DNA from: JAXHUM01 sp034189325
Lineage (GTDB): Bacteria; Desulfobacterota; DSM-4660; Desulfatiglandales; Desulfatiglandaceae
Assembly: GCA_034189325.1 (NCBI GenBank)
Contig: JAXHUM010000081.1
Coordinates: forward strand, 1 to 62,150
Length of the DNA stretch: 62,150 nt
Reading direction: 5' to 3'
The notes beneath the pieces were generated by a model that saw nothing but the letters and a program-made list of their open reading frames with translations, had not been told where the DNA came from and made no database searches. Shown in pieces: positions 53,810 through 62,150 of the stretch. Numbering within the stretch: position 1 is the stretch's first letter; the number at the start of each line of letters is the position of its first letter. The translations under genes and the position numbers were made by a program.

Positions 53810-54506
53810 ATCCACCGGATCCTTTTGGTCCTAAGCCTGCCTCTTCCGGTCGACCTTCAAAGATCATGCTTTTCCGATTCTCCTTGAAAGCCGCCTATCG
53901 ATCCTGCAACCCCTCGTGAAATCACCTGTTGAGTCATTCCATTGACGAGGAGCGTCGTTGTTTTGACGATGTATAAAGAGATGTCGGATCAAAAAGCCCT
54001 GGGTCTATGGAACCCTGTTTTATCCGAAGAATTCTTTATTCATCCCAGAGTCGATCCATACGCTTGCAAAAGGCCTGCCTCGATCATACCCGGACAACCT
54101 TGGAGAGAGGACATTTCAACAAGATCCGCGGCAACTGGCATGTCAATTGCAAAATCCAAATATCGAAGTGTCCGGATTCAGACGACCCCGTTCAATACTT
54201 TCGTCCTGTTTCACGATTTCGCTACTCATCGCATCAGGTGGGTTTCCGGTCCGTTCTTCAACTCCCGCTCCCGTCGTTACGATAAGAATACCCTAAGACG
54301 GACACTTGCGATAATCATCGTCATCATCAGACTAGCCGGGTTACCGGAAAATAACCCAACCTCTCAAAGCCTCGGGAGAAAGATCCTCAGGATACTACGC
54401 TGAGCGTGGGCATCTTTTTCTGCCGGCAGTTTTTGAAGAGGCAGTCACCGCCCCGCAAAGAGGTGCGAGGGAGCTTTTCATAGGCTATCCGTTATAGGAG
54501 GAGAAC
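53810..54506. other. long intergenic region with a sigma-54 promoter
   Basis: 697 bases without a credible gene: the longest frame (53942-54403) has no ribosome site and an unnatural composition. The only site I can support is the -24/-12 promoter at 54136-54151. A short palindrome CTGCCGGCAG lies at 54421-54430. Confidence 0.6.
54136..54151 (+). promoter_or_regulatory. candidate sigma-54 promoter of the prkA operon
   Basis: TGGCATGTCAATTGCA is a near-perfect -24/-12 match (GG and GC ten bases apart, TTGCA). The start would be near 54162, giving a leader of about 345 bases before prkA. In E. coli the orthologous yeaGH operon is sigma-54/NtrC dependent, which supports the call. No enhancer was identified. 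Confidence 0.55.
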
Positions 54507-56567
54507 ATGGGCAACTCAAATGGAAATTCGCTGCATCATCATATCGTTGCGTTCAAGGAGGGAAGGCGTCGTTTTGAAAATGCCTTTAAGGGTGTGGCCC
54601 GTATGATCCTTGAAAGCGAGATGGAAAAAATCGTGGTGAAAGGCAAGACAACCTATGATTTCAGTATGTTCAGTTCAGGAGAGAAACATATTATCGGTAT
54701 GTATGATGAGATCAATAGTTTTGTCTCGTTCGTCAAGGATGCGTCCGAAGGCGGCTCATCAAAAGAAATGGCCTATGTCCTGGTGGGTGAACCAGGCAAT
54801 GGGAAGACTTTTTTTGTGGAGTTTTTGTGTAACAGTTACAGAAAATTTCTTTCAAAAGATGAGAACAGGAAATTCACTTTCAGATTTATCCATTTGGATA
54901 AGTTGGGGACTTACGGGAAGATCCCTGCTGTTGAATCGCAGACCTTTGAAGACCCCATGATCCTTGGAATGAATCTTTTCGAAGATCAAGACGAAAACCG
55001 GGAATACCTGATCCAAAGATTTGAATTCACGGACAAGGAGATAGGCGACCTGTACAGGGACTATCGGCCTATGGGCGCCTGCAGCGGATATATCTGGAAC
55101 GACATCCGCAGTTTTACCGACAATAAAATGGAGGACATGCTCAAGTTTGTGGAGGTCGTGCCGGTTCCTCTTATTGAGAGCCTCGGCACAATAACGGGTA
55201 AATATCCCGCCAAAGACAAGATCACGTCATCTGCCGTGGATCTTTTGGGTGAGGAATCTATCCAGAGACTACTCCATATCACGGACACCAACAACCCCTA
55301 TCGCTTCGATTTGAGACGAGGCGCCTTGGCCAGGGTTGCCGGCGGCGGCATTCACTTCAGCGATGAATTGTTCAAAAACAAAAAGGACCTGGTCCAGGTG
55401 TATCTCGGGGTCATTCAAAATCGGACTATCGAGGTGGACGGTTTTAAATGGCCGATCGATACGCTCATTATCGCCACCAGCAACAACTCCGAATTCAATC
55501 GATTCCTTGCAGAAAAGGAGGAGGCCCCCATTGTTGACAGGTGTCGTATCTGCTATGTCTCTCACAATACGGACTATAAACTCCAGAAAGACCTTACCTC
55601 GTATGCTATCGGAAACGAGGCCAAGACGACGCTATCCAACCAAGCGCTCCACCAGGATCCCAACCTGAATTACGCGGCATCCACCTCCGTGGTGTTGACC
55701 CGCCTGCCCCGATCCGAAAAATTGACGCCTATCGAGACCATGAAATTGGCGGCAGGTGAAGTGGCCGGAGAGAAGAGCATCAAGACCCTTGCTGAAGTCA
55801 TTGACACCCTCAACCATGATCCGGACATTACCAAACGTTTTGGACAGAAAGGGCTTGGTCAGAGAAATCTGGGAAGGGCGATTCAGCTGATGCTCGAGAG
55901 TTCAGAGACCAATGAGGGCAAATGCATGTTTGCCCTGGACGTGTTCAAGGCGATCGAGCGGACCATATTGGACTATGTCAACGAAGCAGGTGACAGGGCG
56001 AAGTACCTTGAAGATCTCAAAACAGCTAAAGGGCTCTACCGGGAACGTATTATGACGGAGATGTTCAATGCCTACATGGATGAACCCCAAGCCATTAGAA
56101 AAGATGTGATGAACTACGTGAATATGGTGATCGGCATTGATGCCGAGAACCTCGGTCCTGATATGATGTGGAAATACAAGGACCCCCAGACAGGAGAACT
56201 CAGGGCGCTGAAGATAGACGAACGTTATATCAAGAGCGTTGAGGAAAGACTCGGCCTTAAGACCCACGAACAGATAGAGTCTTTCAGGACGTCGATTCGT
56301 AAGATATACGGCCAGAAGATCTCCATCCATCCCAATTACGACTTCATGGATAACCTGGAACTGGTCAAGGCAGTGACGGACGTCCGGCTGAAATCCGATA
56401 TTGCCGGTGCGGGCAGTCTCATCGGCGCCCTTGCAAACCGCACCAATGAAGAGAACCAAAAGCTATACGATCGTATGATTGAGACGATGCTGAAAAAGCT
56501 GAATTATTGCAAAACCTGCGCACAAAAGACCATTGAGTACTTCTGTACACAAGAGGATGAGAACTAA
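54507..56567 (+). CDS. prkA: PrkA, AAA+ serine protein kinase
   Basis: 686 residues, the normal length. Walker A is GEPGNGKTF, preceded by the FSSGEKHIIGMYDEI region; the conserved SGYIWNDIRSF and GGGIHFSDELFKNKK follow. The C-terminal part is the PrkA kinase-like domain. PrkA/YeaG proteins act in starvation and spore-like stress responses, probably with DUF444 and SpoVR partners, which are the next two genes. GGAGGAG precedes ATG 54507. The next gene begins about 50 bases after its stop. Confidence 0.92.
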   Translation: MGNSNGNSLHHHIVAFKEGRRRFENAFKGVARMILESEMEKIVVKGKTTYDFSMFSSGEKHIIGMYDEINSFVSFVKDASEGGSSKEMAYVLVGEPGNGKTFFVEFLCNSYRKFLSKDENRKFTFRFIHLDKLGTYGKIPAVESQTFEDPMILGMNLFEDQDENREYLIQRFEFTDKEIGDLYRDYRPMGACSGYIWNDIRSFTDNKMEDMLKFVEVVPVPLIESLGTITGKYPAKDKITSSAVDLLGEESIQRLLHITDTNNPYRFDLRRGALARVAGGGIHFSDELFKNKKDLVQVYLGVIQNRTIEVDGFKWPIDTLIIATSNNSEFNRFLAEKEEAPIVDRCRICYVSHNTDYKLQKDLTSYAIGNEAKTTLSNQALHQDPNLNYAASTSVVLTRLPRSEKLTPIETMKLAAGEVAGEKSIKTLAEVIDTLNHDPDITKRFGQKGLGQRNLGRAIQLMLESSETNEGKCMFALDVFKAIERTILDYVNEAGDRAKYLEDLKTAKGLYRERIMTEMFNAYMDEPQAIRKDVMNYVNMVIGIDAENLGPDMMWKYKDPQTGELRALKIDERYIKSVEERLGLKTHEQIESFRTSIRKIYGQKISIHPNYDFMDNLELVKAVTDVRLKSDIAGAGSLIGALANRTNEENQKLYDRMIETMLKKLNYCKTCAQKTIEYFCTQEDEN

Positions 56568-56616
56568 AGCGCCGAAAGAGTGCCTTAGGGCCGGCTCACG
56601 GGTGATGGTGAATATC

Positions 56617-58014
56617 ATGACAAAGAGGGACCTCCTCGAACTCTATGAAAGAGTAAAGATCAACGGCCTTTCCCCCGAACAGGAACGCATCCTCCTGACT
56701 GAATTGCGCTCTCAGTTAGGAGGCCATGCCTTTGAGGCGTCTGACGGTGGAGGCGCCGTTGAAAGACCGATTCCCTTTTCTTCCATGGGAGATCTCTATT
56801 CCTATCACGACTTTTTGCATTTCATGGCCATGTCTGGGCCCCAGAGCCCATATACCATGAATATCCAGTCGATTGACAGGCTCCTGGAAAGGGATAGGCA
56901 ACGAGAAGAGGATGGGTTTCCCCGTAAGATCCGTATCGGACGTTTGATCAAGCCGGGCAAGGGCAGTAAAAGCAAAGTTGTTGTTGTCCCGACTACTGTT
57001 GAAGAGAAACTTATCCATGATCACCTGTCGGCTCAAAATCAAGAGGAGCCGTCAGGAGGAGGTTCAGGAGAGGGAGAAGAAGGGGAAGTCATAGGTGAGG
57101 AGCCGGTCCGTAAAGAGAACGGGAGTGGCGCGGGAGATGGACAGGGCCAAGACACGCCCCATGAAATCGAATCCAATGCCTATGATCTCGGCAGAATCCT
57201 GACGGAACAGTTTCACCTTCCCAACCTCAAAGACAAGGGTAAAAAACGGAGCCTTACACGTTACACCTATGAAATGACCGACAAACATCAGGGTTTCGGT
57301 CAGATTCTCGACAAGAAGGCTACCTTGAAAAAAATCCTGGAGACGAATCACAACCTGGGGAATCTCCCGGAGGATGGACAGATCAATCCTGCAGACCTCT
57401 TGATGGCTCCTTCAGACAAGATCTATCGGATACTGTCGCGGGAAAAAGACTACGAATCCCAGGCCATGGTGTTTTTCCTCAGAGATTACTCCGGGTCCAT
57501 GTGGGGCAAGCCTACGGAACTCATTGTCACACAGCATGTCCTCATCTACAGTTGGCTTTTGTACCAGTACGAGGGGCAGGTCGAATGCCGTTTCATACTC
57601 CATGATACCGAGGCCAAGGAAGTCCCTGATTTTTACACCTACTATAATCTAATGGTCGCCGGTGGAACAAAGGTGGCCTCTGCGTACAAATTAGTCAACG
57701 AGATGGTGGAGAAGGATAATCTGAAGGCCGACTATAATATCTATGTCTTTCATGGGACAGACGGTGACGACTGGGACAAAGAGGGGAGGGAAACCGTTCC
57801 TGAACTGGAAAAGATGCTCTCATACGCCAATCGAGTGGGGATCACCATCGCAACCCGATCCTATGATGCAGGGCGGACGAGTGAATTGGCACGATATATC
57901 GAGATGTCCGGTCTTCTTAAAAAGAAAGGCGATTTGCTGAAGATAGACACTGTCTTAGAGGATTCAGGCGAGAAGGCCCTCATTGAAGGTATCAGGAAGC
58001 TCATGGCCGACTGA
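56617..58014 (+). CDS. DUF444 (YeaH/YhbH-type) protein with vWA-like domain
   Basis: 465 residues from ATG 56617; an ATG at 56605 is an alternative, and neither has a strong ribosome site. The N-terminus is helical; the middle has a glycine- and glutamate-rich linker (EEPSGGGSGEGEEGEVIGEE). The C-terminal half carries FFLRDYSGSMWGKP, a DxSxS metal-ion site as in von Willebrand A domains, then FHGTDGDDWD. In E. coli YeaH is co-expressed with YeaG; molecular role unknown. The frame open from 56533 overlaps prkA. Confidence 0.87.
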   Translation: MTKRDLLELYERVKINGLSPEQERILLTELRSQLGGHAFEASDGGGAVERPIPFSSMGDLYSYHDFLHFMAMSGPQSPYTMNIQSIDRLLERDRQREEDGFPRKIRIGRLIKPGKGSKSKVVVVPTTVEEKLIHDHLSAQNQEEPSGGGSGEGEEGEVIGEEPVRKENGSGAGDGQGQDTPHEIESNAYDLGRILTEQFHLPNLKDKGKKRSLTRYTYEMTDKHQGFGQILDKKATLKKILETNHNLGNLPEDGQINPADLLMAPSDKIYRILSREKDYESQAMVFFLRDYSGSMWGKPTELIVTQHVLIYSWLLYQYEGQVECRFILHDTEAKEVPDFYTYYNLMVAGGTKVASAYKLVNEMVEKDNLKADYNIYVFHGTDGDDWDKEGRETVPELEKMLSYANRVGITIATRSYDAGRTSELARYIEMSGLLKKKGDLLKIDTVLEDSGEKALIEGIRKLMAD

Positions 58015-58095
58015 GGCCTGTGATCTGTGTCCGTTCGAAAAGAGGATGCTTACGTTGACGTCGCTTTTATATGTACAACAATTAGGTCCGATACA

Positions 58096-59745
58096 ATGGA
58101 ATTGATAGACCAACGCACAAAAAAGATAATGGAAGGTTGCAAGGAGAGGGCCGCCGACGCAGGGCTCCGATTTCAGGATGAGTCTCTGGAATACATAGTC
58201 ACCAACCGGGATTTGCTTGAATTGTCCCCCAAGGCGATGATCCCCACGCTCTATGATTACTGGGTTCACGAAGTGGATGTCTTGAAGGAAAAGGGTAAGT
58301 ATGAACTCTATCCCACGAATCCTTATGAAACCGTGATCAACACGCGCCCGGCCATTTCATTCTATAACGACAACAACCCCGATTGGTTGAACGTGATGAT
58401 ATTCTATCATGTATTGGCACACGTTGATTTCTTTCAGAACAACCTCTGCTTCAGTCATACCTGGGGGTACGATTTTGCGGGTGAAGCCCTTTCGGACAAA
58501 CGAGTCATTGCCAACCTCAGGGCCGAACATGGGAGATGGGTCGATTACGTGATTGAGTTTTCCAGGGGTATCGATAACCTGGTGGGGTTCCACCACGAGC
58601 TTTCAAAGGAAAGTCTACCGCTCGTGACCTCCCAGTCCGGAATGCTCAACTACTATTTCGATGTCTTCTTACAGTCCGTCAAACATGAGAAAGTCAGCAC
58701 ATATATCAAAGAGATCGAAAGGTATAACAAGTGCCTTGACCAAGACCCTGCGTATGGCGAAAGGACGTTTTTTTCGGAAGTCAAAAAGAAATACCCCGAA
58801 TTCGACGCCATTTATATGAAGAGCCTGGAGGAAAAGAGTACCGGCAAAGCCGATGTGATTCAGTTTTTGATCGAACACTCAGAGGTGTTTCAAAAGGATG
58901 AAAACGTCTGGATGAAGACGGTCCTGGAAATCGTTCGTAAGACCTCCCTGTTTTTTCAACCGCAAATCCGAACGAAGATAATGAACGAAGGTTGGGCCAG
59001 TTTCTGGCATGAAACACTTTTTCTTGAAGATGACCGTATAAAGGGGCATGAGGTGGACTTTGCAAGGGTCAACGCAGGCGTTACAGCCATGCCGCGTGTA
59101 GGCCTTAACCCATATGCATTGGGTATGCGACTCTTCTACTATATTAAAGAGATGGTGGACAAGGGCAAGTACTCTGTAGAGTTCCGACGTATTATGGACG
59201 CTGAACAACGAGAGCAATTTGATTCCAAGAAGGGAACGGGCCTGGATTTTCTTTTCCGAGCACGAAGGAACTACACTGATTTTACTTTTGTCAACGCCTT
59301 TGTTGATCAGGATTTTGTCTCCCGCTATAAACTGTTTGTGGCCGGTAAACGTCTCAACAAGAGTCAGGACGCCTGGGAGTATTACGTGAAAAGCAGGAAA
59401 GCCGAGGACTACAAAGAGATGCTTGTAGAGGCCCTGTATCATCCTCCCCATGTAGAGATAGATCAGGAAAAGAGCAGCAAGGGCCCCCTCTATCTGGTAC
59501 ATCACTTCGAAGGAAAACCTTTGGTCAAAGATTTCATTACAAATACCCTAATAGGCATCGAGTACCTTTGGGGGAGGCCTGTTCAGCTTGAGACAAGTGA
59601 AATAGTGGAGGTTGGACCGTCACCGGAGAGTTACTTCGCCGGATACATGATTCCCCCTATGGAGGAAGAGCAAAAAAAGAAAGAAGCGTGGCGACGCATA
59701 CTCTATACCATGAAAGACCGGAAGCTCACAAGACGGGTCATATGA
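58096..59745 (+). CDS. SpoVR-family protein
   Basis: 549 residues from ATG 58096 (MELIDQRTKKIMEGC); the frame opens at 58027. SpoVR marks are YPTNPYETVINTRPAISFYND, FYHVLAHVDFFQNN and MNEGWASFWHETLF. In Bacillus SpoVR affects spore cortex; in non-sporulating bacteria (YcgB) it belongs with PrkA and DUF444 in stress survival. Histidine-rich motifs hint at a metal site. It is third in the prkA operon and followed 114 bases later by a second PrkA-like gene. Confidence 0.9.
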   Translation: MELIDQRTKKIMEGCKERAADAGLRFQDESLEYIVTNRDLLELSPKAMIPTLYDYWVHEVDVLKEKGKYELYPTNPYETVINTRPAISFYNDNNPDWLNVMIFYHVLAHVDFFQNNLCFSHTWGYDFAGEALSDKRVIANLRAEHGRWVDYVIEFSRGIDNLVGFHHELSKESLPLVTSQSGMLNYYFDVFLQSVKHEKVSTYIKEIERYNKCLDQDPAYGERTFFSEVKKKYPEFDAIYMKSLEEKSTGKADVIQFLIEHSEVFQKDENVWMKTVLEIVRKTSLFFQPQIRTKIMNEGWASFWHETLFLEDDRIKGHEVDFARVNAGVTAMPRVGLNPYALGMRLFYYIKEMVDKGKYSVEFRRIMDAEQREQFDSKKGTGLDFLFRARRNYTDFTFVNAFVDQDFVSRYKLFVAGKRLNKSQDAWEYYVKSRKAEDYKEMLVEALYHPPHVEIDQEKSSKGPLYLVHHFEGKPLVKDFITNTLIGIEYLWGRPVQLETSEIVEVGPSPESYFAGYMIPPMEEEQKKKEAWRRILYTMKDRKLTRRVI

Positions 59746-59859
59746 TGAAACAGTATTGTCTTTTCATCCGCCCGGGATCTTATCCGGGGGGGGATCGTTC
59801 AAGACAACAGGAAGATCACCTCAGCGCCCTTAAACAACCCAAAACGCCATACGGGAAAA

Positions 59860-62150
59860 ATGGACAACCAAATAAGAAAAGCCCTTAAACTTCTCGATTG
59901 CAGCCTGAAAAATGAGGATGAATATCGCCTTTATTCATCCGAGGAGTTTCTCAAGATACTGTCTGATAGGCCTCATCTGGTCATTCGTAGCGTCTTCCAG
60001 GTATTTTATGACATGATTCGGACCTCCATTGACGAAGGGATTGATGAATATCCGGATGATCCGGAGTCGATCAATTATAAGGACTACGACTGCAGTAAAC
60101 TCTTTGTCGAGGGTTCTGACCAGCCCTTTTTTGCCGATAGGCTGTTTGCCAATAAGCTCGTGAACCTTGTAGAGGCCATGAAGCGAGGAACACAGCAGAA
60201 CAGGATCTATATTTTTGAAGGCCCTCACGGCTCAGGGAAAAGCACTTTTTTGAACAATCTCCTCATGAAATTCGAGCAATATGCCAATACCGAACTGGGG
60301 AGCCGTTTCGAGACGGTTTGGCGTCTGGACCGAAATCTCCTTGGGGGCGCTGCCAATGATGAAGCGTTGTACGGGCTGGAAAAATTAGTGGAGATACTCA
60401 ATAAAACACAGGATGAGAGGCTTGAGAACAGCATTAGGAACATCCAGATCCAGCCTGATGAGCGATACATCGAAGTCCCCTGCCCCAGCCATGACAATCC
60501 AATCCTTATGATACCCAAAACGTATCGTAGATCCTTTTTCGAAGAGCTCTTCAGGGGAAATGAGTTTAAAGAGCGGCTTTTCACACAAAAGGAGTATGAC
60601 TGGGTCTTTAGGGACAGCCCCTGCACTGTATGCAGCTCCCTCTACACGGCCATCGTCAACCGGCTGAAAAACCCCCGCAAAGCCTTTGAGATGCTCTACG
60701 CACGAAGATCTTATTTTAACCGTCGGCTGGGAAACGGTATTACCGTCTTCAGCCCGGGAGACAAGCCGAGAAAGAACACTGTCCTTGACAACGAAATGAT
60801 ACAAAAGAGGATCAACAGTGTCTTCAAGGACAGTAACGAGGTGCGCTATATCTATTCAAGGTATGCCAAGACAAATAACGGTATTCACGCCTTGATGGAC
60901 ATAAAGTCCCATAACAAAGAACGCCTTGTGAGTCTCCACAACATCATCAGTGAAGGGGTCCATAAGGTGGACGACATCGAGGAGAATGTGACCTCTCTCT
61001 TTCTGGCCCTTATGAATCCTGAAGACAAGGAGTTTATCAGAGAGACGCATTCCTTTTCAGATCGGATTGAACGTATAAGTTTTCCCTATGTCATGGATTT
61101 AAAAACGGAGGTCAAGATCTACCGCAATGTCTTCGGCGGTCAGATCGATCAAAGCTTCCTGCCCATGGTCCTCCATAATTTCGCCCGGGTGATTATCGCC
61201 TCTCGGCTCAATCCCAAATCAGAGGCCATGTCGGAGTGGATTGAAGACCCCAAAAAATACAGTCTCTACTGCGACGAAAACATGCTGCTTCTAAAAATGG
61301 AGATCTATACGGGATACATTCCTCTATGGCTGTCGGACCAGGATAGAAAAGGGTTAACAGCCAAACGGCGGCGGAGGATTATCGGCGAGTCGGAAATTGA
61401 AGGGAAACAGGGCTGCTCCGGCCGTGACTCCATCAAGCTGTTCGGCGCTTTCTATTCCACCTATGCCAAAGAGGATAGGCTCATCAACATGTCTGTCCTG
61501 TGCAAATATTTCAAGTCTCTTCAAAATGAATCAAAGGTGACGGTGCCGGAGGGGTTTCTGGAATCTTTGCAGCAGATGTACGACTATACCATTCTACAGC
61601 AGGTGAAAGAATCCCTTTACTATTACAACGAAGCGCAGATCGCAAAGGATATCCAGAACTACATTTTTGCCGTCAATTTCGAAAAGGGTTCAGTTGAAAC
61701 CTGCCGATATACGGGTGATAAGCTTATCATTAACGATGATTTCTTCCGAAACATAGAGCACAATCTCTTCGGATCGGAAATGAGTGAGGAAGATCTCCTT
61801 TCATTCAGGAAAGATATCCAGAGAGAATACACCGCTAAGACACTTACGCAGGAAATAATGCTCGAAGGTACGGCCCTGACCGGAACCAAACTCTTTCAGT
61901 CTCTTCATGGCCGATACGTGCATAATCTGAAAGAGAGAGTCTTTGATCCGTTCCTCGAAAACAGGAATTTCAGGCAGGCAATCAAAGACTTCAACAAGGA
62001 AGATTTCAATGCCTATGACAAGCGGATCAGAAATGATGTGAAATTCCTGATCAAAAACCTGTGCGCAAAATACCGTTACACCCGGCAGGGGGCCCAGGAA
62101 GTCTGTATCTACGTATTGGACAACGACCTACCCAAGAAATTTAAAAACCG
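59860..62150 (+). CDS. second PrkA-like P-loop protein, partial at window end
   Basis: From ATG 59860 the frame stays open to the window edge: 763 complete codons, already longer than PrkA of 54507-56567 (686). It has a P-loop FEGPHGSGKSTF (about 119-130) and later a CX2C (SPCTVCSS), then PrkA-like segments such as KTNNGIHALMDIKSHNKERL. The N-terminal 110 residues are unlike the first PrkA. It is probably a diverged PrkA kinase of the four-gene set prkA-DUF444-spoVR-prkA2. No good ribosome site stands before 59860. The C-terminus is not visible. Confidence 0.75.
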   Translation, partial: MDNQIRKALKLLDCSLKNEDEYRLYSSEEFLKILSDRPHLVIRSVFQVFYDMIRTSIDEGIDEYPDDPESINYKDYDCSKLFVEGSDQPFFADRLFANKLVNLVEAMKRGTQQNRIYIFEGPHGSGKSTFLNNLLMKFEQYANTELGSRFETVWRLDRNLLGGAANDEALYGLEKLVEILNKTQDERLENSIRNIQIQPDERYIEVPCPSHDNPILMIPKTYRRSFFEELFRGNEFKERLFTQKEYDWVFRDSPCTVCSSLYTAIVNRLKNPRKAFEMLYARRSYFNRRLGNGITVFSPGDKPRKNTVLDNEMIQKRINSVFKDSNEVRYIYSRYAKTNNGIHALMDIKSHNKERLVSLHNIISEGVHKVDDIEENVTSLFLALMNPEDKEFIRETHSFSDRIERISFPYVMDLKTEVKIYRNVFGGQIDQSFLPMVLHNFARVIIASRLNPKSEAMSEWIEDPKKYSLYCDENMLLLKMEIYTGYIPLWLSDQDRKGLTAKRRRRIIGESEIEGKQGCSGRDSIKLFGAFYSTYAKEDRLINMSVLCKYFKSLQNESKVTVPEGFLESLQQMYDYTILQQVKESLYYYNEAQIAKDIQNYIFAVNFEKGSVETCRYTGDKLIINDDFFRNIEHNLFGSEMSEEDLLSFRKDIQREYTAKTLTQEIMLEGTALTGTKLFQSLHGRYVHNLKERVFDPFLENRNFRQAIKDFNKEDFNAYDKRIRNDVKFLIKNLCAKYRYTRQGAQEVCIYVLDNDLPKKFKN

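Noticed and set aside
53942..54403. 153-residue plus-strand frame upstream of prkA
   Set aside because: No ribosome site, unnatural composition, and it contains the sigma-54 promoter.
1..62150. CRISPR arrays, rRNA genes, integrase or attachment sites
   Set aside because: I saw no regularly spaced repeats, no rRNA-like sequence and no integrase gene; the only tRNA has no flanking partial copy that I noticed.

Overview
The window looks like chromosomal DNA of a strictly anaerobic, diazotrophic deltaproteobacterium (Desulfobacterota type, sulfate-reducing or syntrophic). This rests on a group III nitrogenase cluster with nifI1 and nifI2 between nifH and nifD, an EtfAB plus EtfAB:quinone oxidoreductase module typical of anaerobic acyl-CoA oxidisers, several sigma-54 systems, FeoAB iron uptake, and a PrkA/DUF444/SpoVR block. 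All taxonomic statements are inference from gene content.

Layout. (1) 1-1690 is a gene graveyard: fragments of a four-helix-bundle protein, a DUF1156-type DNA methylase, a frameshifted IS630 transposase, and a decayed copy of a GNAT gene whose intact copy lies at 16173-16631. (2) 1722-15991 is the nitrogen-fixation island: nifA, a sigma-54 promoter, then nifH-nifI1-nifI2-nifD-nifK-nifE-nifN-nifB, a 2Fe-2S ferredoxin-like gene, a NifX-like gene and modABC for molybdate. modB is out of frame at a run of nine T. The island is bracketed by direct copies of GNAT-gene DNA (137 bp, 93 percent identical by my hand alignment). (3) 16173-19851 holds the intact GNAT gene, a zinc-ribbon/membrane/TPR protein and a convergent rhomboid protease with a helical-repeat tail.

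(4) 20476-40550 is the most unusual part, a two-armed regulon around one regulator. A 927-residue TPR-GAF-AAA-Fis sigma-54 activator (30127-32910) is flanked on each side by the same module: two tandem copies of a palindromic motif of the type TGTCCwTATwCsGACAT, 22 bp apart, then exactly 82 bp from the first copy to a -24/-12 promoter. The left promoter fires leftward into a nitroreductase-like protein, a 55-residue charged protein, a radical SAM protein with a CX4CX2C motif, a DUF362 protein, two overlapping DUF2148 iron-sulfur proteins, two small proteins (one SCP2-like) and an acyl-CoA ligase. The right promoter fires into etfB, etfA, a membrane EtfAB:quinone oxidoreductase, an acyl-CoA dehydrogenase with Asp in place of the usual catalytic Glu, a small protein, and a second paralogous nitroreductase-like protein. 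I read this as an undescribed CoA-ester oxidation/redox pathway. The substrate cannot be read from the sequence.

(5) 40869-53809 is mostly housekeeping: an APH-like kinase, pdxA, a two-domain M16 peptidase, tRNA-Pro(CGG) with a strong terminator, a Nudix hydrolase, a PyrE-type phosphoribosyltransferase, feoA-feoB behind a clear sigma-70 promoter with an overlapping palindromic operator, mtgA, mazG, cvpA and a GAF-HD-GYP protein. (6) 54507-62150 holds prkA, a DUF444 (YeaH-like) gene, a SpoVR gene and the beginning of a second, larger PrkA-like P-loop gene that runs off the window; a consensus sigma-54 promoter lies 356 bp upstream of prkA.
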